DNA of 5,060 nt from JBGSYJ01 sp041748075 (GTDB lineage Bacteria; Acidobacteriota; Thermoanaerobaculia; Gp7-AA8). Position numbers and translations under genes: made by a program. Shown in pieces: positions 2,123 to 5,060 of the stretch; the first letter of the stretch is position 1, and every line of letters starts with the position of its first letter. The notes beneath the pieces were generated by a model. The model saw only the letters and a program-made list of their open reading frames with translations, ran no database searches and was not told where the DNA came from. Where the stretch lies: the NCBI GenBank assembly GCA_041748075.1, contig JBGTDX010000096.1, forward strand, positions 1-5,060. Direction: 5' to 3'.

Positions 2123-5060
2123 TCAGTGAAAGTCGTGGCTGGGAATCCCGGCGAACTGCTGCAGCGGCCAGAAGCGCTCGGCTTTCACCGATGGCTGGCC
2201 GATCTGGTACTGCAGAATTCCTTCGACGACCAGCCCGGGCGAGCCGACGATCAGCGCACGGTTCGCGCGGAACAGGTCGGGATGGACGATCGCCTGCGAC
2301 ATCCCCGTCTCGTCTTCGAGCGTGAGAAAGACGAATCCCTTCGCCGTCCCGGGACGCTGCCGGACGATGACCGCCCCTGCGGTGACGACTCTCCTGCCAT
2401 CGTGCAGCCTGCTCAATCCAGCCGCGGAGACGATCCCGTTGCGATCGAGCTCTTTTCTGTAGTGCTCGATCAGATGCGGACCTGCCGTCATCTCCATCGT
2501 TCTGTAATCCGCCAGCGTCTCTTCAAATGAGCTCATCAGCGGGAGGGGAGAAGTCTTCGTCCGCTTCCTCGCAGGCACGGACGGTTTCGGTTCGATCGCC
2601 TCGACCTCTTCGAGCAGCGGCCCGCCGCGGCGCGCGACCTTCGCCGCCTGCCAGAGGGCATCACGCCGTTTGAGACCGAAGGCGATCAAAGCTCCCGCAT
2701 CCGCCAGCCGCGTGAGCTGGTCATCGCGGAGATTGCACCGCCGCGCGAGATCTTCGACGCTCCGGAACGCCGCCCGCGCCTGCTCTTCTTCGATCCGCCT
2801 TCCCGTCTTCTCCTGCAGCCCCTTCACGAATCGCATCCCGAGTCGGACTCCGTTGTCTTCCCACCGACACTTCCATCCGGAGCGGGTCACGTCGATCGCC
2901 AGAACCGCAGTCCCGTGTCGCTGCGCATCTTTCACGAGCGATGCGGGATGGTAGAAGCCCATCGGCCAGGCATTGAGCAGCGAGATGTAGAACGCAGCCG
3001 GATGGTGCGCCTTGAGGTACGCGCTCGCATACGCAATGAGGGCGAAGCTCGCCGCATGCGACTCCGGGAAGCCGTACAGCGCGAACGAGGTGATCGACTT
3101 GACGATCTGCTCCTGTGCCGCGCCGGTGATGCCGCGCTCTTCCATTCCGGCGCGTAGCCGCTTCTCGATGTCCGTCATCCGTTCCATCGAGCGCTTGAAG
3201 CCCATCGCGCGCCGCAGCTCCTCCGCCTCGCCGCCGGTGAAGCCCGCGGCAACCATCGCGATACGCAGCAGCTGCTCCTGAAAGAGCGGCACGCCCAGTG
3301 TGCGCTTCAGAATTGGCTCGAGGCAGGGATGCGGATACTCGACAGGCCGCTTTCCCTGCCGCCGGTCGAAGAACGGATGCACCATGCCGCCGACGATCGG
3401 GCCGGGACGGATGATCGCCACCTGTACCACGATGTCGTAGAACACCTTCGGCGCATGACGCGGCAGACTCGCCATCTGCGCGCGGCTCTCGACCTGGAAC
3501 ATCCCGACCGTATCGGCCTCGTTGAGCATTTTGTAAACCTTCGGATCGTCCTGGGGAAGGTGTGCGAGATCGACGTCGATGCCTTCGTTCGCGCGGATCA
3601 TCGGGATCGCTTCCTCGATCGCCGCGAGCATTCCGAGTCCGAGCAGGTCGACCTTGATGATGCCGAGGTCTGCGCAGTCGTCCTTGTCCCACTGGATGAC
3701 GACGCGTCCGGGCATAGCCGCCGGTTCGAGCGGAACGACTTCGTCGAGCCGCCCGCCCGCCATCACCATGCCCCCGGAGTGTTGCCCGAGGTGGCGAGGG
3801 AGATTCTGAATCTGCATCCAGAGGCGGAGGAGGTGATGAACGCGTCTGTCTTCGAGGTCGAATCCTGCAGCAGCCGCTTCGCCGGGCAGCGAATCGGTCT
3901 TCTCGCGGATCTCGCCGAAGCTCCAGTTGTTCATCTGCTTCGCGAAGCGATCGACCTGCTCGGGCGAATAGCCGAGCGCCTTGCTCACCTCGCGCGCGGC
4001 GGAACGGTCGCGGTAGGTGATGACGTTCGCCGTCATCGCCGCGCCGTGTACGCCGTAGGTCTTGTAGACGTGCTGGATCGCCTTCTCGCGCTGATCCCCC
4101 GACGGCAGATCGAGATCGATGTCGGGCCACTCGCCCCGCTCCTCGGAGAGAAACCTCTCGAACAGCAGTTCCATCTTCACGGGATCGACCGCAGTGATCG
4201 AGAGCGCGTAACAGACGGCGCTGTTCGCCGCAGAGCCTCGCCCCTGCACGAGAATCTTCTCGCGCTGGCAGAACTGGATGATGTCCCAGACGATGAGAAA
4301 GTAGCCGGCGAGATCGAGCTTCTCGATCATGGTGAGCTCTTTCTCGATCTGCGCCTGCGCCTTTGCGGTCAGCGGACGGAAGCGGGCATGCGCGCCGGTC
4401 CAGGTGATCTTGCGCAGAAATGAATTCGGCGTCTCACCGGGCGGCAGGGGATAGTCGGGGAAGCGGTATCCGAGATCGCCAAGTGTGAAGTCGAGCCGCT
4501 GAGAGAGCTCGAAGCTGTGATCGAGCGCCTGCGGAAGGTCGGGAAAGATCTCCGCCATCTGGGCTGCGGATTTCACGTGGCGCTCGCGGTGTGCGCGGAG
4601 CAGCGTCCCTGCGGCGTCGAGGTGCGTTCCCTCTTTGATGCAGGTGAGAATGTCGTGCAGCTCCTTGTCGCTCCGTTTCGCGTAGCGCACGCCGTTTGTG
4701 GCGAGTAGCGGCAGACGCATCGTGCCCGCGAGACCGATGAGCGCCTGGTTTCGATGCTCCTCGTCGCGGAGGCGATGCCGCTGCAGCTCGACGTGCGTCC
4801 TCTCCGGAAAGATACCGGCAAGATGGTCAAGCAGTTGACGAGTAGCTTCGAGTCCGCTTCTGCTGAGCGCTCGCGCCACAGGTCCTTCTTCGCCCCCGGT
4901 GAGGCAGTGAAGCCCCTCGGCATGCTGCTCGATGAGATCCCAGCTGTAGCGGGCTTCACCCTTCGGCCGTCCGAGCGCGCCTGCCGTGAGCAGCCTGCAG
5001 AGGTTCCTGTAGCCGATGCGATTCTCGACCAGGAGGGTGAGGCGGGGAGGGGCTTGCTCC
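2123..5060 (-). CDS. dnaE2: error-prone DNA polymerase DnaE2 (ImuC), N-terminus beyond the window
   Basis: This is a C-family polymerase for SOS-type translesion synthesis, usually acting with ImuA and ImuB. There are 978 residues visible; the family runs about 1,030-1,100, so roughly the first 60-110 lie past the right edge. A GTG at 4879 is internal: the frame continues through PHP-domain sequence such as LTLLVENRIGYRNLCRLL and HAEGLHCLTGGEEG. Counting from 5059, the PHP domain runs to about 145. The palm has GRGSAANS (273-280), the acidic PDIDLD (312-317) and KVDLLGL (third Asp at 471), so the metal-binding triad looks intact. FQVESR and RPGPIVGGMVHPF (about 521-562) are typical. A helix-hairpin-helix region lies near 777-806 and an OB-fold at about 889-965, and the protein ends SHDFH as homologues do. 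I see no clear clamp-binding motif, as is usual for DnaE2. No LexA box can be checked because the promoter is outside the window. Confidence 0.97.
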   Translation of the reverse strand, partial: EQAPPRLTLLVENRIGYRNLCRLLTAGALGRPKGEARYSWDLIEQHAEGLHCLTGGEEGPVARALSRSGLEATRQLLDHLAGIFPERTHVELQRHRLRDEEHRNQALIGLAGTMRLPLLATNGVRYAKRSDKELHDILTCIKEGTHLDAAGTLLRAHRERHVKSAAQMAEIFPDLPQALDHSFELSQRLDFTLGDLGYRFPDYPLPPGETPNSFLRKITWTGAHARFRPLTAKAQAQIEKELTMIEKLDLAGYFLIVWDIIQFCQREKILVQGRGSAANSAVCYALSITAVDPVKMELLFERFLSEERGEWPDIDLDLPSGDQREKAIQHVYKTYGVHGAAMTANVITYRDRSAAREVSKALGYSPEQVDRFAKQMNNWSFGEIREKTDSLPGEAAAAGFDLEDRRVHHLLRLWMQIQNLPRHLGQHSGGMVMAGGRLDEVVPLEPAAMPGRVVIQWDKDDCADLGIIKVDLLGLGMLAAIEEAIPMIRANEGIDVDLAHLPQDDPKVYKMLNEADTVGMFQVESRAQMASLPRHAPKVFYDIVVQVAIIRPGPIVGGMVHPFFDRRQGKRPVEYPHPCLEPILKRTLGVPLFQEQLLRIAMVAAGFTGGEAEELRRAMGFKRSMERMTDIEKRLRAGMEERGITGAAQEQIVKSITSFALYGFPESHAASFALIAYASAYLKAHHPAAFYISLLNAWPMGFYHPASLVKDAQRHGTAVLAIDVTRSGWKCRWEDNGVRLGMRFVKGLQEKTGRRIEEEQARAAFRSVEDLARRCNLRDDQLTRLADAGALIAFGLKRRDALWQAAKVARRGGPLLEEVEAIEPKPSVPARKRTKTSPLPLMSSFEETLADYRTMEMTAGPHLIEHYRKELDRNGIVSAAGLSRLHDGRRVVTAGAVIVRQRPGTAKGFVFLTLEDETGMSQAIVHPDLFRANRALIVGSPGLVVEGILQYQIGQPSVKAERFWPLQQFAGIPSHDFH

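Noticed and set aside
269..2595. An 18-base exact match, CGGACGGTTTCGGTTCGA, at 269-286 (PhyH gene) and 2578-2595 (dnaE2).
   Set aside because: Both copies encode Glu-Pro-Lys-Pro-Ser in the same frame, in linker-like parts of the two proteins. It is most likely chance with shared codon preference and not a mobile or regulatory repeat.
2721..4423. Long open frames inside dnaE2, including 3329-4423 on the plus strand and 2721-4130 on the minus strand.
   Set aside because: These are expected in GC-rich coding DNA. The peptides are low-complexity Arg/Ala/Asp-rich mirrors of the DnaE2 frame with no domain features.
1..5060. A new multi-gene defence or biosynthetic system spanning the window.
   Set aside because: Gene orientations are mixed (minus, plus, plus, minus), three of the four genes belong to well-known unrelated families, and no nuclease, toxin, carrier protein or transport gene accompanies them.

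Overview
The window is chromosomal DNA from a GC-rich bacterium. It holds three complete genes, one large gene that runs off the right edge, and repeat-filled intergenic DNA. The organism cannot be named from this sequence. The GC-rich third codon positions, the dnaE2 gene, the CVPCRGGVPPL-type pterin dehydratase and two kinds of short intergenic repeat would fit a soil or sediment lineage such as Acidobacteriota, but that is a weak inference.

Layout, left to right. Positions 1-209 hold no confident gene: there is a possible 3' tail of a gene entering from the left, a GC-rich hairpin at 105-120, and a pair of GCTC(G/A)GGATGACACT repeats. At 210-1235 on the minus strand is a phytanoyl-CoA dioxygenase (PhyH) family non-haem iron oxygenase with an intact His-x-Asp...His iron site. 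A 100-bp divergent spacer separates it from a plus-strand 4a-hydroxytetrahydrobiopterin dehydratase at 1336-1671. A small plus-strand gene at 1775-1963 encodes a 62-residue protein with two CxxC knuckles that I do not recognise. Converging on it from the right is dnaE2 (error-prone DNA polymerase, ImuC type). It occupies 2123-5060 on the minus strand and its N-terminus lies outside the window.

The genes do not form an obvious pathway or a single operon. The dehydratase recycles pterin cofactor, the PhyH enzyme is a stand-alone oxygenase of unknown substrate, and DnaE2 does SOS-type translesion synthesis with partners (ImuA/ImuB) that are not in view. No mobile element, CRISPR array, tRNA or rRNA is visible.

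The most unusual features are non-coding. (1) Four TGACG motifs are spaced exactly 11 bp apart at 1702-1745, just upstream of the small CxxC gene. This looks like a tandem binding site for a PhoB/OmpR-type regulator. (2) Three arrays of a 7-bp unit, GAGTT(G/C)T, each sit at the 3' end of a gene and in the same orientation as that gene. Two of them form a near-perfect 35-bp inverted repeat between the convergent genes. The third supplies the stop codon and last residues of the pterin dehydratase.
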